DNA from: Phycisphaerae bacterium
Lineage (GTDB): Bacteria; Planctomycetota; Phycisphaerae; UBA1845; PWPN01
NCBI GenBank assembly: GCA_012729395.1
Contig: JAAYDF010000197.1
Coordinates: 1 to 63,793, forward strand
Reading direction: 5' to 3'
Length of the DNA: 63,793 bases
Shown here: positions 37,694 through 46,547 of the stretch, in pieces
Position numbering within the stretch: position 1 is the stretch's first letter
Layout: each line of letters begins with the position of its first letter
Notes under the pieces: model-generated
Seen by the model: the letters and a program-made list of their open reading frames with translations, nothing else
Told to the model about the DNA's origin: nothing
Database searches by the model: none
Made by a program: the position numbers and the translations under genes

Positions 37694-38308
37694 TCAACCA
37701 CCGCCACTGGCGAAGGCCTTGCCCTGCTTCCGCCGGACGTGTTCACCCGCATAGCGGATGCCCTTGCCCTTATAAGGCTCGGGCGGCCGAATCGCCCGAA
37801 TCTCGGCGGCAAACTGACCCACCTTCTGCTTGTCGGCACCATCGATGCTCATCTTCGCAGGCTCGTTCTCGCCACGAGCCTGCGGCACTTCGACCGTGAC
37901 CTTGAGCCCTGCCGGGACCCGGATGGAGAACTGGGCCTCACGCGGCTTGCCCTCCGCGTCCACCCCGCGTCCCATGTACCCGCAATTGAGCAGCAGCTTG
38001 TCGCCCTGCAGCTTGCAGCCGTACCCTGTCCCGTAGATCTCCAGCTTCTTCTGATAGCCCTGGGCCACCCCGATCACCATGTTGGCGATGAGTGCCCGGG
38101 TCAATCCGTGAAGAGCCCCCGCCTGCGGGGCGTTGCTCGCCGGACTTATCCGGATTTCGTTCGCTGCCGAGTCATACTCGACCGCGATTTCGTCAGGATA
38201 CCGCCAGGTCAGTTCGCCCTTGGGACCGGACGTCTTCACGGTATGGTCCGCCAGCGTGACCTTCACGCCCGCTGGAACCGGAATCGCCTTTTTGCCGATA
38301 CGAGACAT
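37694..38308 (-). CDS. rplF: 50S ribosomal protein uL6
   Basis: The 204-residue protein has [15 protein letters not shown], the tandem uL6 domains and the end signature [22 protein letters not shown]. About 20-25 residues longer than the E. coli protein because of a longer C-terminus. Confidence 0.96.
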   Translation of the reverse strand: MSRIGKKAIPVPAGVKVTLADHTVKTSGPKGELTWRYPDEIAVEYDSAANEIRISPASNAPQAGALHGLTRALIANMVIGVAQGYQKKLEIYGTGYGCKLQGDKLLLNCGYMGRGVDAEGKPREAQFSIRVPAGLKVTVEVPQARGENEPAKMSIDGADKQKVGQFAAEIRAIRPPEPYKGKGIRYAGEHVRRKQGKAFASGGG

Positions 38309-38352
38309 CGCCGGTCGTTCCTCTCGCTTGAATCAGTCCTCAATCCGTACCA

Positions 38353-38748
38353 TCAGTTCACGGTGCAGAGCACTTCGCCGCCCACGTGGCGTTCGCGACA
38401 CTGACGGTCACTCAACACACCCTGGCTGGTCGACACAATGACAATCCCCAGCCCATTCAGAACGCGCGGCAGCTTCGCGGCTCCGCGGTAATCCCGGCAA
38501 CCGGCCTTGGATACCCTCTTGAGCTCCGTGATCACCGACTCACCCAGCGGACCGTACTTCAGTTGGATCCGTACCAGTCCCTGTTTGGTGTCGGCGATCC
38601 GGTCATACCCCAGGATGTAGCCTTCCTGCTTGAGAACCTCCGCGATGCCCACCTTCACATTGGACGCAGGTACAAGAACCTCGCGTGCCTTGGTACGGGT
38701 GGCATTGCGGATCCGGGTCAGCATGTCGGCGATCGGGTCACTCCACAT
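38353..38748 (-). CDS. rpsH: 30S ribosomal protein uS8
   Basis: The 131-residue protein has DPIADMLTRIRNATRTKAREV near the start and the end motif GIVIVSTSQGVLSDRQCRERHVGGEVLC. It is an assembly-nucleating protein and in some bacteria regulates the spc transcript. Confidence 0.97.
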   Translation of the reverse strand: MWSDPIADMLTRIRNATRTKAREVLVPASNVKVGIAEVLKQEGYILGYDRIADTKQGLVRIQLKYGPLGESVITELKRVSKAGCRDYRGAAKLPRVLNGLGIVIVSTSQGVLSDRQCRERHVGGEVLCTVN

Positions 38749-38777
38749 CCTCTGTATCCTCGTTCAGTCCAGGTTGT

Positions 38778-38963
38778 CTACCAACTGGCCTTCTTCAGTC
38801 CGGGGATGAGCCCCTGATTGGCCTTCTCCCGCAGGCACACCCGGCACATGCGGAACTTGCGGTACACCGCGTGTGACCGTCCACAAACCTGACACCGGCG
38901 TACCACCCGACTCTTAAACTTGGGTGGCTTATTGGCTTTGTTGATCCAGGCAGTCGTCGCCAT
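38778..38963 (-). CDS. rpsN: 30S ribosomal protein uS14, zinc-binding short form
   Basis: The 61-residue type Z protein has the zinc ribbon CQVCG...CRVC (residues 24, 27, 40 and 43) and the end [10 protein letters not shown]. The short Cys-bearing form contrasts with the longer Cys-free form of E. coli. Confidence 0.97.
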   Translation of the reverse strand: MATTAWINKANKPPKFKSRVVRRCQVCGRSHAVYRKFRMCRVCLREKANQGLIPGLKKASW

Positions 38964-39025
38964 AAAAGCATCCTATCCTTGCCGTGCCGGCCGGCCGGTA
39001 CGCCGACCAAGCCGACCTTGGCACC

Positions 39026-39589
39026 CTAGGACTGACCGTCCTTCTCCGTTTCCGTCCGCAGCGGCATGCCCAGCAGCTTGAGCAGCAACCGGCACTGCCG
39101 ATCATTCTTGGCCGTCGTCACCAGAGTGACGTTCATACCCTGAGGCCACTCGACCGCGGCCGAGTCGATCTCCGGGAAGATGGTTTGCTCACCCACGCCC
39201 AGCGAATAATTGCCACGGCCATCAAAGCTTCGGGGGCTGAGCCCGCGAAAGTCGCGAATACGCGGGATGGCCACGTGAATCAGCCGGTCCAGAAACTCGT
39301 ACATCCGCTGGCCGCGAAGCGTCACCTTCAGGCCGGTCGGGTTGCCCTCGCGTACCTTGAAGTTCGACACGCTCTTGCGGGCCCTGCACACCTGCGGTTT
39401 CTGCCCGGTGATCGTCGTCAGATCCTTGGACGCCAAATCGATCCGCTTCTTGTCCTGAGTCGCGGACCCGACCCCCATGGACACGACGATCTTCTCCATA
39501 CGCGGGACAGCCATCGGGTTCCGCGTACCTATCTCGTTGAACAGGACCGGCAGAATTTCCGACCGGTATTTTGTCATCAGACGCGCCAT
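39026..39589 (-). CDS. rplE: 50S ribosomal protein uL5
   Basis: The 187-residue protein has PMAVPRMEKIVVSMGVG, GQKPQVCRARKSVSNFKVREG and GRGNYSLGVGEQTIFPEID. Binds 5S rRNA and contacts P-site tRNA. Start may alternatively be the Met at residue 5. Confidence 0.97.
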   Translation of the reverse strand: MARLMTKYRSEILPVLFNEIGTRNPMAVPRMEKIVVSMGVGSATQDKKRIDLASKDLTTITGQKPQVCRARKSVSNFKVREGNPTGLKVTLRGQRMYEFLDRLIHVAIPRIRDFRGLSPRSFDGRGNYSLGVGEQTIFPEIDSAAVEWPQGMNVTLVTTAKNDRQCRLLLKLLGMPLRTETEKDGQS

Positions 39590-39591
39590 GG

Positions 39592-39957
39592 TCAGACTTC
39601 CGATTTCTTGCGGCTCAACTGACTGAGCCGGGTGCCACCGACCGAGACCCGATGCTTGGCCACTACCTTACCCGAGGCGTCCTTCTCCAGCTCGAACCGG
39701 ACGCGCGAGCCCTTTCCGCTCTTGCCCGCCTTCTCGTCCACGGGCAGCACGTTCGAGATATGGATCGCGGCTTCCTTCTGAAGCCGCCCGCCTTGCGGGT
39801 TCCGCCGGCTTGGACGCACATGGCGAAAGACCATGTTCAAGCCCTGGACCCAGACGAGCTGCTCTTTGGGCAACACCTTGAGCACCTTGCCGCGCTCACC
39901 CTTGTGATCGCCCGCGATCACTTCCACCAAGTCGTTTTTTCGCACGTGGCATGCCAT
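39592..39957 (-). CDS. rplX: 50S ribosomal protein uL24
   Basis: The protein is 121 residues from the ATG at 39957 ([23 protein letters not shown]). The KOW motif and the [20 protein letters not shown] segment are typical. It begins assembly of the large subunit. Two bases separate its end from rplE. Confidence 0.96.
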   Translation of the reverse strand: MACHVRKNDLVEVIAGDHKGERGKVLKVLPKEQLVWVQGLNMVFRHVRPSRRNPQGGRLQKEAAIHISNVLPVDEKAGKSGKGSRVRFELEKDASGKVVAKHRVSVGGTRLSQLSRKKSEV

Positions 39958-40021
39958 GGTTCTTCGCCTGTCCGCCTGCAATCATCCGTTTTCGCCCGCT
40001 CTCGATCCGGGGAGCACGGAA

Positions 40022-40426
40022 TCAGATCACCTCGTCCGCCAGTGACACGATCTTCATGAAGCCCTGCTCGCGAAGCTCGCGGGCCACAGCCCCGAAAATG
40101 CGCGTGCCGCGCGGTTCATTCTTGTCATCCACCAGCACGACCGCGTTGTGGTCAAACCGCACGTAGCTGCCGTCCGGGCGACGCGTGGGATAGCATGTTC
40201 GCACCACAACCCCACGAACCACGCGGGCTTTCTTGTTCCCCGGCTTCATGAAGTCGCTGTTCGGCAGCGCCTTCTTGACCGCACAGATGACCAAGTCACC
40301 CACTCCCGCCGTCTTTCGCCGCGGCTTACCCACGCGCGAGGTGCTGCCGCCCAGAACGCGTATCACCATCGCCTGCTTGGCGCCGGTATTGTCCGCCACA
40401 TCCACTACTGTCTGAAGCTGGATCAT
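40022..40426 (-). CDS. rplN: 50S ribosomal protein uL14
   Basis: The 134-residue protein has [35 protein letters not shown] and [28 protein letters not shown]. About 12 residues longer than usual because of a central insertion after [15 protein letters not shown]. Confidence 0.97.
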   Translation of the reverse strand: MIQLQTVVDVADNTGAKQAMVIRVLGGSTSRVGKPRRKTAGVGDLVICAVKKALPNSDFMKPGNKKARVVRGVVVRTCYPTRRPDGSYVRFDHNAVVLVDDKNEPRGTRIFGAVARELREQGFMKIVSLADEVI

Positions 40427-40435
40427 CGCCGCCTC

Positions 40436-40732
40436 TCACTTGGCCTCGCCGGCCGCCCGAGCAACCACCTTCGCCAGACGCCAACATTTGGTCTTCGAGA
40501 CCGGCCGGCACTCCACCACCTCGACGCGATCACCCGGCTTCGCCTCCGCCTTGGGGTCGTGAGCGTGCAGAACCGTCCGCTTCCGCACGTACTTGCTGTA
40601 TCGCGTGTGACGCACCAGAAACTCCACTTCCACCCGCAGCGTGGCCGGGGTCTTGTGCGCCGTCTTCACCACGCCCGTCAACGTGCGCCGCTGGCGCCGC
40701 ACCTTGCCCTGTTGCTCAGTCACTTCTGCCAT
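40436..40732 (-). CDS. rpsQ: 30S ribosomal protein uS17
   Basis: The 98-residue protein has LTGVVKTAHKTPATLRVEVE, RKRTVLHAHDPKAEAKPGD and VVECRPVSKTKCWRL. Primary 16S-binding protein; conserved place between rpmC and rplN. Confidence 0.96.
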   Translation of the reverse strand: MAEVTEQQGKVRRQRRTLTGVVKTAHKTPATLRVEVEFLVRHTRYSKYVRKRTVLHAHDPKAEAKPGDRVEVVECRPVSKTKCWRLAKVVARAAGEAK

Positions 40733-40806
40733 CTGATCTCACCTGCATTTCCACTTGCCGCGGCCGGATGCCGCCCATGCAGCGGCCTAGTCCCGTACCG
40801 GTCGGC

Positions 40807-41055
40807 TCACCTGCTTCGCTTGTGCGTCGCCAGCGACTCCAGGTGGTACTGCTGCTGCTCAACCCCGTGTTCCCCACGCTCCCGCAGCACGGTGAAGATC
40901 CGGGCCACGTCCCGCTTCGCCCGGGTCAACAGCGAAGGATCCTGCAACTTCTCGGTCACCGCCTGGCTCCGCAGGTCAAAGACATACCGGCGCAGACGGT
41001 CCAGCTCGCTGTGCAGTTCCTCCGTCTTCATATCCCGGATCTCGGCAATCTTCAC
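40807..41055 (-). CDS. rpmC: 50S ribosomal protein uL29
   Basis: The 82-residue protein has MKIAEIRDMKTEELHSELD and the pattern RRYVFDLRSQAVTEKLQDP. Slightly longer than the usual 65 residues because of a basic C-terminal tail. It lies near the nascent-peptide exit. Confidence 0.94.
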   Translation of the reverse strand: MKIAEIRDMKTEELHSELDRLRRYVFDLRSQAVTEKLQDPSLLTRAKRDVARIFTVLRERGEHGVEQQQYHLESLATHKRSR

Positions 41056-41084
41056 GGCTCAACTCTCCTCGTCGATCAACACGC

Positions 41085-41507
41085 TCACACGTGGTGGCGC
41101 CGGGTCACAAACCGACAGCGGAACGGCATCTTGTGGGCTACCCGAGACAGCGCCCGGCGGGCAACGTCTTCCGTTACCCCGCCGATCTCGTAGAGCACGG
41201 TCCCGTTTCGAACGACCGCGGCGTAGTACTCCGGTTCGCCTTTGCCCTTACCCATCCGAGTCTCAAGCGGCTTCGACGAGATCGGCTTGTGCGGGAATAC
41301 CCGGATGTAGACCCGACCCTCGCGGTGCAGGAAGTGCGTCGCCGCCATACGGCCTGCCTCGATCTGCCGGGCCGTCATCCACCCCGCCTCAAGAGACTGC
41401 AGCCCAAATTCACCGAAGGACACCGTGTTCCCACGGTGCGTCCGCTCGCGAATGTTGCCGTCTCGCTGCGATTTGCGGTACTTCAGCCGCTTCGGCATCA
41501 ACGCCAT
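41085..41507 (-). CDS. rplP: 50S ribosomal protein uL16
   Basis: The 140-residue protein has MALMPKRLKYRKSQRDGNIR, GEFGLQSLEAGWMTARQIEAGR and IRVFPHKPISSKPLETRMGKGKGEPEYYAAVV. It helps to position the acceptor end of tRNA. In frame with no unusual features. Confidence 0.97.
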   Translation of the reverse strand: MALMPKRLKYRKSQRDGNIRERTHRGNTVSFGEFGLQSLEAGWMTARQIEAGRMAATHFLHREGRVYIRVFPHKPISSKPLETRMGKGKGEPEYYAAVVRNGTVLYEIGGVTEDVARRALSRVAHKMPFRCRFVTRRHHV

Positions 41508-41572
41508 GGCTGGTCACTCTCCTTCACACGCTGCCGCCGCATATCGGCCGGCCCCGAACCTCGTTAACCGGC

Positions 41573-42271
41573 CTACAGTCGGGCCCTACGCCGCGGGGCG
41601 CGACCCGCACTCGCCTCCTGGGGAATCGGCTCCTCGCCGAACTTGCCCAGGTAAATCCACGTCTTCACCCCGATCGTTCCGTACGTCGTCTTCGCGATCG
41701 CGTACCCGTAATCCACATTCGCCTGCAGTGACTGCAACGGGACCGACCCCAGCTTCTGCGTCTCGCAGCGCGACATCTCCGCACCGCCCAGCCGACCGCT
41801 GCACATCACCCGAATACCCCGGGCACCCGCTCCCATTGTCGCCTCGCACCGCATCTTCATCGCCCGGCGGAAACTCACCCGCTTCTTGAGCTGCTCGGCG
41901 ATACCCTCGGCCACCAGTTGCGCGTCCAAGTCCGGCTGCTTGATCTCGACGATGTTGACGCTGATCTTGCGGTCAACCAGGTCCTCTAACTCCTCGCGGA
42001 GCTTGTCGACCTCCGCCCCCTTCGGGCCGATGACCAGCCCCGGCCGGGCAGTGTGCAACACAACCCGCACATCGCTACGCGTCCGCTCGATCTCCACCTT
42101 GCTCACTGCCGCGTAGGGCGGACGACGGTTCAGCCGCTCGTCAACGAACCTGCGGATCTTGTGATCCTCGATCAGAAACTCCCCGTAAGCCGCCTTCGGG
42201 GCATACCAGCGGCTCTTCCAGTCGAGCGTGATGCCGGTCCGGAATCCTATCGGGTTGACTTTCTGTCCCAC
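41573..42271 (-). CDS. rpsC: 30S ribosomal protein uS3
   Basis: The 232-residue protein has MGQKVNPIGFRTGIT, a KH domain (VVLHTARPGLVIGPKGAEVD) and the MRCEATMGAGARGIRVMCSGRLGGAEM segment. It lines the mRNA entry channel. Confidence 0.97.
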   Translation of the reverse strand: MGQKVNPIGFRTGITLDWKSRWYAPKAAYGEFLIEDHKIRRFVDERLNRRPPYAAVSKVEIERTRSDVRVVLHTARPGLVIGPKGAEVDKLREELEDLVDRKISVNIVEIKQPDLDAQLVAEGIAEQLKKRVSFRRAMKMRCEATMGAGARGIRVMCSGRLGGAEMSRCETQKLGSVPLQSLQANVDYGYAIAKTTYGTIGVKTWIYLGKFGEEPIPQEASAGRAPRRRARL

Positions 42272-42327
42272 TACTCAGCTCCCGGGCGCTTGCCGCCAAC
42301 GTCTCTTCTGCTACCGGCTGACCCGTG

Positions 42328-42696
42328 TCAGCGACCTTTACTCGGCGACGGACTCACCGCCACCACCAGGTGGCTCATACGCTTGGCGATGGGATGAGCC
42401 CGACCACGGTCCTTGGGACGCCACCGCGGGAAGTACGGACCCGGATCGACCCGGGCCTCCGTGACCACCAACGATCGTACGTCCGCCTCCGCCTCATTCG
42501 CGTTTGCAATCGCCGACCGCAAAACGCGGTCAATCAGACGACTGGACTTCTTCGTCGTGAACCGCAGGATATCCTGGGCCTTGTTCACATGCTGGCCGCG
42601 GATCAGGTCCATCACCAGCCTGGCCTTGCGCGGGCTCACGCGGGCAAACCGGTGCACCGCCTGCCACTCGCTGCTTTGTAACTCTGCCATGGCCAT
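42328..42696 (-). CDS. rplV: 50S ribosomal protein uL22
   Basis: The 122-residue protein has AVHRFARVSPRKARLVMDLIRG, and the loop RWRPKDRGRAHPIAKRMSHL that lines the peptide exit tunnel. Start may be the Met at residue 3. Confidence 0.96.
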   Translation of the reverse strand: MAMAELQSSEWQAVHRFARVSPRKARLVMDLIRGQHVNKAQDILRFTTKKSSRLIDRVLRSAIANANEAEADVRSLVVTEARVDPGPYFPRWRPKDRGRAHPIAKRMSHLVVAVSPSPSKGR

Positions 42697-42785
42697 GCAC
42701 TCACATTCAAGCCTAACTCGACCGCCCCACCCGGCTCACGACCGCGGGGGCACACCAGCCGGCACCCTCGCCGGCTTGCACACCG

Positions 42786-43058
42786 TCACGTCTTCTTACG
42801 GGTGCCTGAATGCCCGCGGAACGTCCGCGACGGACTGAACTCCCCGAGCTTGTGCCCCACCATGTCCTCGGTCACGAGGACTTTGTGAAACATCTTGCCG
42901 TTGTGCACCTCAAACGTGCACCCGATGAACTCCGGCACGATCGTGCAGCGGCGGGACCAAGTGCGAATGGCGGCGTGCTGCCCGCCCTGCTTGGCCCGCT
43001 GAGCCTTCTCGAACAGCCGCTGATCCACAAACGGGCCTTTCTTCAGACTCCTCGACAT
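42786..43058 (-). CDS. rpsS: 30S ribosomal protein uS19
   Basis: The 90-residue protein has [40 protein letters not shown] and [15 protein letters not shown]. It sits at the head of the small subunit, next to uS13. Confidence 0.97.
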   Translation of the reverse strand: MSRSLKKGPFVDQRLFEKAQRAKQGGQHAAIRTWSRRCTIVPEFIGCTFEVHNGKMFHKVLVTEDMVGHKLGEFSPSRTFRGHSGTRKKT

Positions 43059-43119
43059 CGCTGTACGCTCTCGCCTTCAGGACAACCGATCCAACACCAG
43101 GCCCACATCGGGCCGACGA

Positions 43120-43986
43120 TCATTTCTTCGGAAGCGAAACCTGCCCGTACCGGACGCTTCGCCGACGACGCAAAATGCGCTTGTTCGAGTTCTTGCGACG
43201 AGCCCGAGTCCGCCCGCCCTTGGCCAGCTTGCCCCACGGGCTGCACGGATGCCGGCCGCCACCGCTGCGACCTTCGCCACCACCCAGCGGGTGAGCGATC
43301 GGGTTCATCGATGTGCCGCGGTTGTGCGGACGCCGGCCCAGGTGCCGCTTGCGACCCGCTTTGCCGATCCGCACATTCTGGTGATCCACGTTACCCAACT
43401 GCCCGAGCGTCGCTCGACACTCGACGCGAACCTGACGCATCTCGCCCGACGGCAGAAGCAAAGTCGCCCAGTCGCCCTCGCGAGCCACCAAACGCGCCGA
43501 CCCACCGGCCGCTCGGACCAGCTTGCCGCCCTGCCCGGCGGTCATCTCCACGTTGTGCACGTCCATGCCGACCGGGATGCTCTTGAGCGGCATCGCGTTG
43601 CCGACCTTCGGCTCCACCTTCTGACCACTCTCCACCCAGTCGCCCGCTTTCAGACCCGACGGCGCCAGAATGTAATTCTTCACCCCGTCCGCGTACTCAA
43701 TTAAGGCGATATGGCACGAGCGGTTCGGATCGTACTCCACCGCCACCACCGTCGCGCGAATATCATCCTTGCGCCGCTTGAAGTCGATCACCCGGTACAT
43801 CCGCTTATGCCCGCCGCCCCGCCACCAGGAAGTGATCTTGCCATGGTGGTTGCGGCCACCGGTCTTCTTGATCGGCTCCAGCAGCGACTTCGTCGGCTTG
43901 CGACGCTTGTCCGTCAGCTCCGAGAAGTCGTTCACCGAGGACTGTCGCCGCCCCGCTGACGTCGGTTTGTACTTTCTGACTCCCAT
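43120..43986 (-). CDS. rplB: 50S ribosomal protein uL2
   Basis: The 288-residue protein has [42 protein letters not shown] and the peptidyl-transferase-proximal end [20 protein letters not shown]. Its conserved His lies in the HPLGGGEG loop. Confidence 0.97.
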   Translation of the reverse strand: MGVRKYKPTSAGRRQSSVNDFSELTDKRRKPTKSLLEPIKKTGGRNHHGKITSWWRGGGHKRMYRVIDFKRRKDDIRATVVAVEYDPNRSCHIALIEYADGVKNYILAPSGLKAGDWVESGQKVEPKVGNAMPLKSIPVGMDVHNVEMTAGQGGKLVRAAGGSARLVAREGDWATLLLPSGEMRQVRVECRATLGQLGNVDHQNVRIGKAGRKRHLGRRPHNRGTSMNPIAHPLGGGEGRSGGGRHPCSPWGKLAKGGRTRARRKNSNKRILRRRRSVRYGQVSLPKK

Positions 43987-44092
43987 GTCGTCTCACATCC
44001 TCGCGGCTTACAATCCCTCGAACCTATCCGCAGCCGACCGCTTTGAGGCATTCGCTTCTCGCCGGCATACGCTCATCCTCACCACCACGACC

Positions 44093-44404
44093 CTAGAACA
44101 GATCGATGTGGTACTTCGGATCCAGGACCACGACAGCTTTCTTCCATCCGCGCGTCTTGCCAATGGTCATCCGATATCGCCGACGCTTGCCCTGCCGGTT
44201 CGATGTCCGCACTGACTGCACCCGAACGTTGTAAATCTTCTCGACCGCTTGGCGAATCTGAGGCTTGCTGGCTTTCGGGTGCACCTCGAAGGTATACGCC
44301 CCGCCCCGAGCCGGCCGCGTATTCGTCTCCTCGTGCGAAACGTGGCTCTGGTGCGTCCCCTTCTCCGTCACCAGCGGCCGGATAATCGTATGGTAGATGT
44401 CCAT
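44093..44404 (-). CDS. rplW: 50S ribosomal protein uL23
   Basis: The protein is 103 residues from the ATG at 44404 (MDIYHTIIRPLVTEKGTHQS). Motifs are FEVHPKASKPQIRQAVEKIYNVRV and MTIGKTRGWKKAVVVL. The open frame to 44671 overlaps rplD and lacks family sequence. It is the docking site for trigger factor and SRP. Confidence 0.95.
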   Translation of the reverse strand: MDIYHTIIRPLVTEKGTHQSHVSHEETNTRPARGGAYTFEVHPKASKPQIRQAVEKIYNVRVQSVRTSNRQGKRRRYRMTIGKTRGWKKAVVVLDPKYHIDLF

Positions 44405-44475
44405 CGCCAACTCGTCCTTCCTGACCCATTCGCCGTGTGGCGCGGCTTCCCGCCCGCGTCCACCAAGTCCGGCTC

Positions 44476-45123
44476 CTACGCCTGCGCCTTGCCTCGATAC
44501 GTCGCCGGATCCTCGATCACCGCCTGGAACGCGGCCGGGCTGAACAAGACCTTGCGTCGCCGCAGAATCTCGTACGCATTCAACTCCGCAACCTGTCGAA
44601 TCTCCGTCTTGGGAATGTTGCGGCCCGACTTGAAGAGCACTTGGTTCGGCCCTTCCAGAGCCACCAGGCAACCCCGCTCCGCCCCGACGGCCTTGAGCAT
44701 CGCACTAAACGGACGGGTCTTGATCGCGGCCAGCGGAGAGAAGTCCACGATGGCTACCTGCCCACCCTGCAACTTGGCCAACAAGGCACTGTTGCGAGCC
44801 AACTGACGCATCTTCTGCGGCATGCTTCGACGCCAGCTCGGCTCGCGCTTGGCAAACGCCACACCGCCGCCCTTGCGAACCGGCGTCCGCACCGTGCCCA
44901 TTCGGGCGTTGCCCGTCCCCTTTTGCCGAAACAGCTTCCGGGTCGAGCCCTGGACCATGCCGCGGCTCTTGGTTCGCGCCGAACCCTGCCGCTGGTTGGA
45001 GCGCCACATCACCACCGCCTGCTTGAGCAGGTCGATCCTGACGCGACCGCCCAGACTGCCCTCGTCAATCTGCATCGAGCCGGTCTGCTCGCCGCTCACG
45101 TTATAGATAGGCACGTCGATCAT
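44476..45123 (-). CDS. rplD: 50S ribosomal protein uL4
   Basis: The 215-residue protein has MWRSNQRQGSARTKSRGMVQGS and KLFRQKGTGNARMGTVRTP, the tunnel-lining loop, and a C-terminal fold ending in EDPATYRG. uL4 represses the S10 operon in E. coli; I see no sign whether that applies here. Confidence 0.96.
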   Translation of the reverse strand: MIDVPIYNVSGEQTGSMQIDEGSLGGRVRIDLLKQAVVMWRSNQRQGSARTKSRGMVQGSTRKLFRQKGTGNARMGTVRTPVRKGGGVAFAKREPSWRRSMPQKMRQLARNSALLAKLQGGQVAIVDFSPLAAIKTRPFSAMLKAVGAERGCLVALEGPNQVLFKSGRNIPKTEIRQVAELNAYEILRRRKVLFSPAAFQAVIEDPATYRGKAQA

Positions 45124-45142
45124 CGCGAATGCTTCCGCCTGT

Positions 45143-45799
45143 CTACGCCTTCGTCTTCGCCTGCCGTACGATCACCAGCCCGCCGTTGGGCCCCGGGACC
45201 ACGCCCCGCACCATCAGCAGGTGATTCTCCTTGTCCACACGCACAAGCTGCTGATTCTTGACCGTCCGGCGGTCGTGTCCTTTATGGCCGGACATACGCT
45301 TGCCCTTCTTGACCGCCCTTCCCAGACCTCGAGGCGCGTTCGCCCCGATGCCGCCCGGGCTGCGGTGCTTGCGCTCCGTGCCGTGCGAAGCCGGCTGACC
45401 GCCGAAACCATACCGTCTCATCACGCCCGCGTAGCCGAGGCCCTTGGTGGTCCCGATGACATCGACATAACGGGTGCCGGCCTGCTCGAACACCTCCACC
45501 GTCCACACATCGCCTAACGCCGCTGTCGGAGCGTCCTCAAGACGAATCTCCCGCAGGAACCGCTTCGGACTCGTCCCCGCCTTGGCCGCATGGCCGATCA
45601 AAGCCAAACTGGAACGATGGGGCTTGTTGTCCTCGAAGCCCAACTGGACCGCGTTGTAGCCGTCCGGGGTCTCACCGACCTTCTTGACCTGCATGACCGG
45701 GCAAGGACCAGCCTGGATCACCGTCACCGGGACGGCGACCCCCTCCTTGGTGTACACCCGTGTCATCCCGATCTTCCTGCCGAGTAACGCCGCCAACAT
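45143..45799 (-). CDS. rplC: 50S ribosomal protein uL3
   Basis: The protein is 218 residues from the ATG at 45799 (MLAALLGRKIGMTRVY). Motifs are VTVIQAGPCPVMQVKKV, GTTKGLGYAGVMRRYGFGGQPASHGTE and GRAVKKGKRMSGHKG. The upstream in-frame Met at 45853 is not conserved. Confidence 0.96.
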   Translation of the reverse strand: MLAALLGRKIGMTRVYTKEGVAVPVTVIQAGPCPVMQVKKVGETPDGYNAVQLGFEDNKPHRSSLALIGHAAKAGTSPKRFLREIRLEDAPTAALGDVWTVEVFEQAGTRYVDVIGTTKGLGYAGVMRRYGFGGQPASHGTERKHRSPGGIGANAPRGLGRAVKKGKRMSGHKGHDRRTVKNQQLVRVDKENHLLMVRGVVPGPNGGLVIVRQAKTKA

Positions 45800-45975
45800 G
45801 TGGACACTGTTCCCTTCGGCCTTGCCAGGCCTTCGCAACCCACGCCATGCCACGCGATCAAGCTCACGTGACCGATGGACTCATACTAAACCAACGAAGG
45901 AGGCCAGTTTCTCGCCGCGGTCTCTCCAGCGTGCAGGAGTGCCGAAGCCCGTCGGGCCCGCCGTCCCCAAGGCTA

Positions 45976-46296
45976 TCAAGCCTTGATCTTGACAAAAACA
46001 CCGGCTGGCACAACCAGCCGGTTCAGGGCTTCCACCGTCCTTGCCGTGGGCTCGAAGATGTCAATCAGACGCTTGTGCGTCCGCATCTCGAACTGTTCCC
46101 GCGACTTCTTATCGATGTGCGGCGAGCGCAACACCGTGTACCGCTCAATCCGGGTGGGTAGTGGAATGGGGCCGCTGACACGCGCATTCGTTCGCTTGGC
46201 ATGGTCCACAATCTCGCGAGCCGAAGCATCTAATGCCCGCGGGTCGTAGGCTTCCATTCTAATCCTGATCCGTTCGCCCTGCATCGCGTGCCCCAC
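45976..46296 (-). CDS. rpsJ: 30S ribosomal protein uS10
   Basis: The 106-residue protein (or 102 from the Met at residue 5) has [61 protein letters not shown]. It also acts in antitermination with NusB. First gene of the S10-spc-alpha run. Confidence 0.96.
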   Translation of the reverse strand: MGHAMQGERIRIRMEAYDPRALDASAREIVDHAKRTNARVSGPIPLPTRIERYTVLRSPHIDKKSREQFEMRTHKRLIDIFEPTARTVEALNRLVVPAGVFVKIKA

Positions 46297-46415
46297 AATC
46301 GCTTACCCGGGTCCGGCCACAGCAGCCGGGATATTCAGAAAAAATCCCCATCCACCGGGCCTTCAGAAGCACAAGAGACGCTCCCGTGGTTCCCCGCGGC
46401 TGGGTAGACGCACCA

Positions 46416-46443
46416 GTGTAACGCGGAGTTCATACGTGTCAAG
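46416..46443 (-). promoter_or_regulatory. promoter of the S10-spc-alpha run
   Basis: On the minus strand TTGACA (46443-46438), a 16-bp spacer and TACACT (46421-46416) form a strong sigma70-type promoter about 120 bp before rpsJ. No comparable promoter is obvious further along the run. The gap 46297-46547 holds nothing else recognisable. Confidence 0.65.
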
Positions 46444-46547
46444 CCCTTACGTGCAGAGATTTTGTCGCATTTTTTCGCCGGGGCCAGCCTCTCGCCCAAA
46501 CCGCCCCGCACGCCTCGCCGCAAGCGAACACGTAAAATATCTTAACT

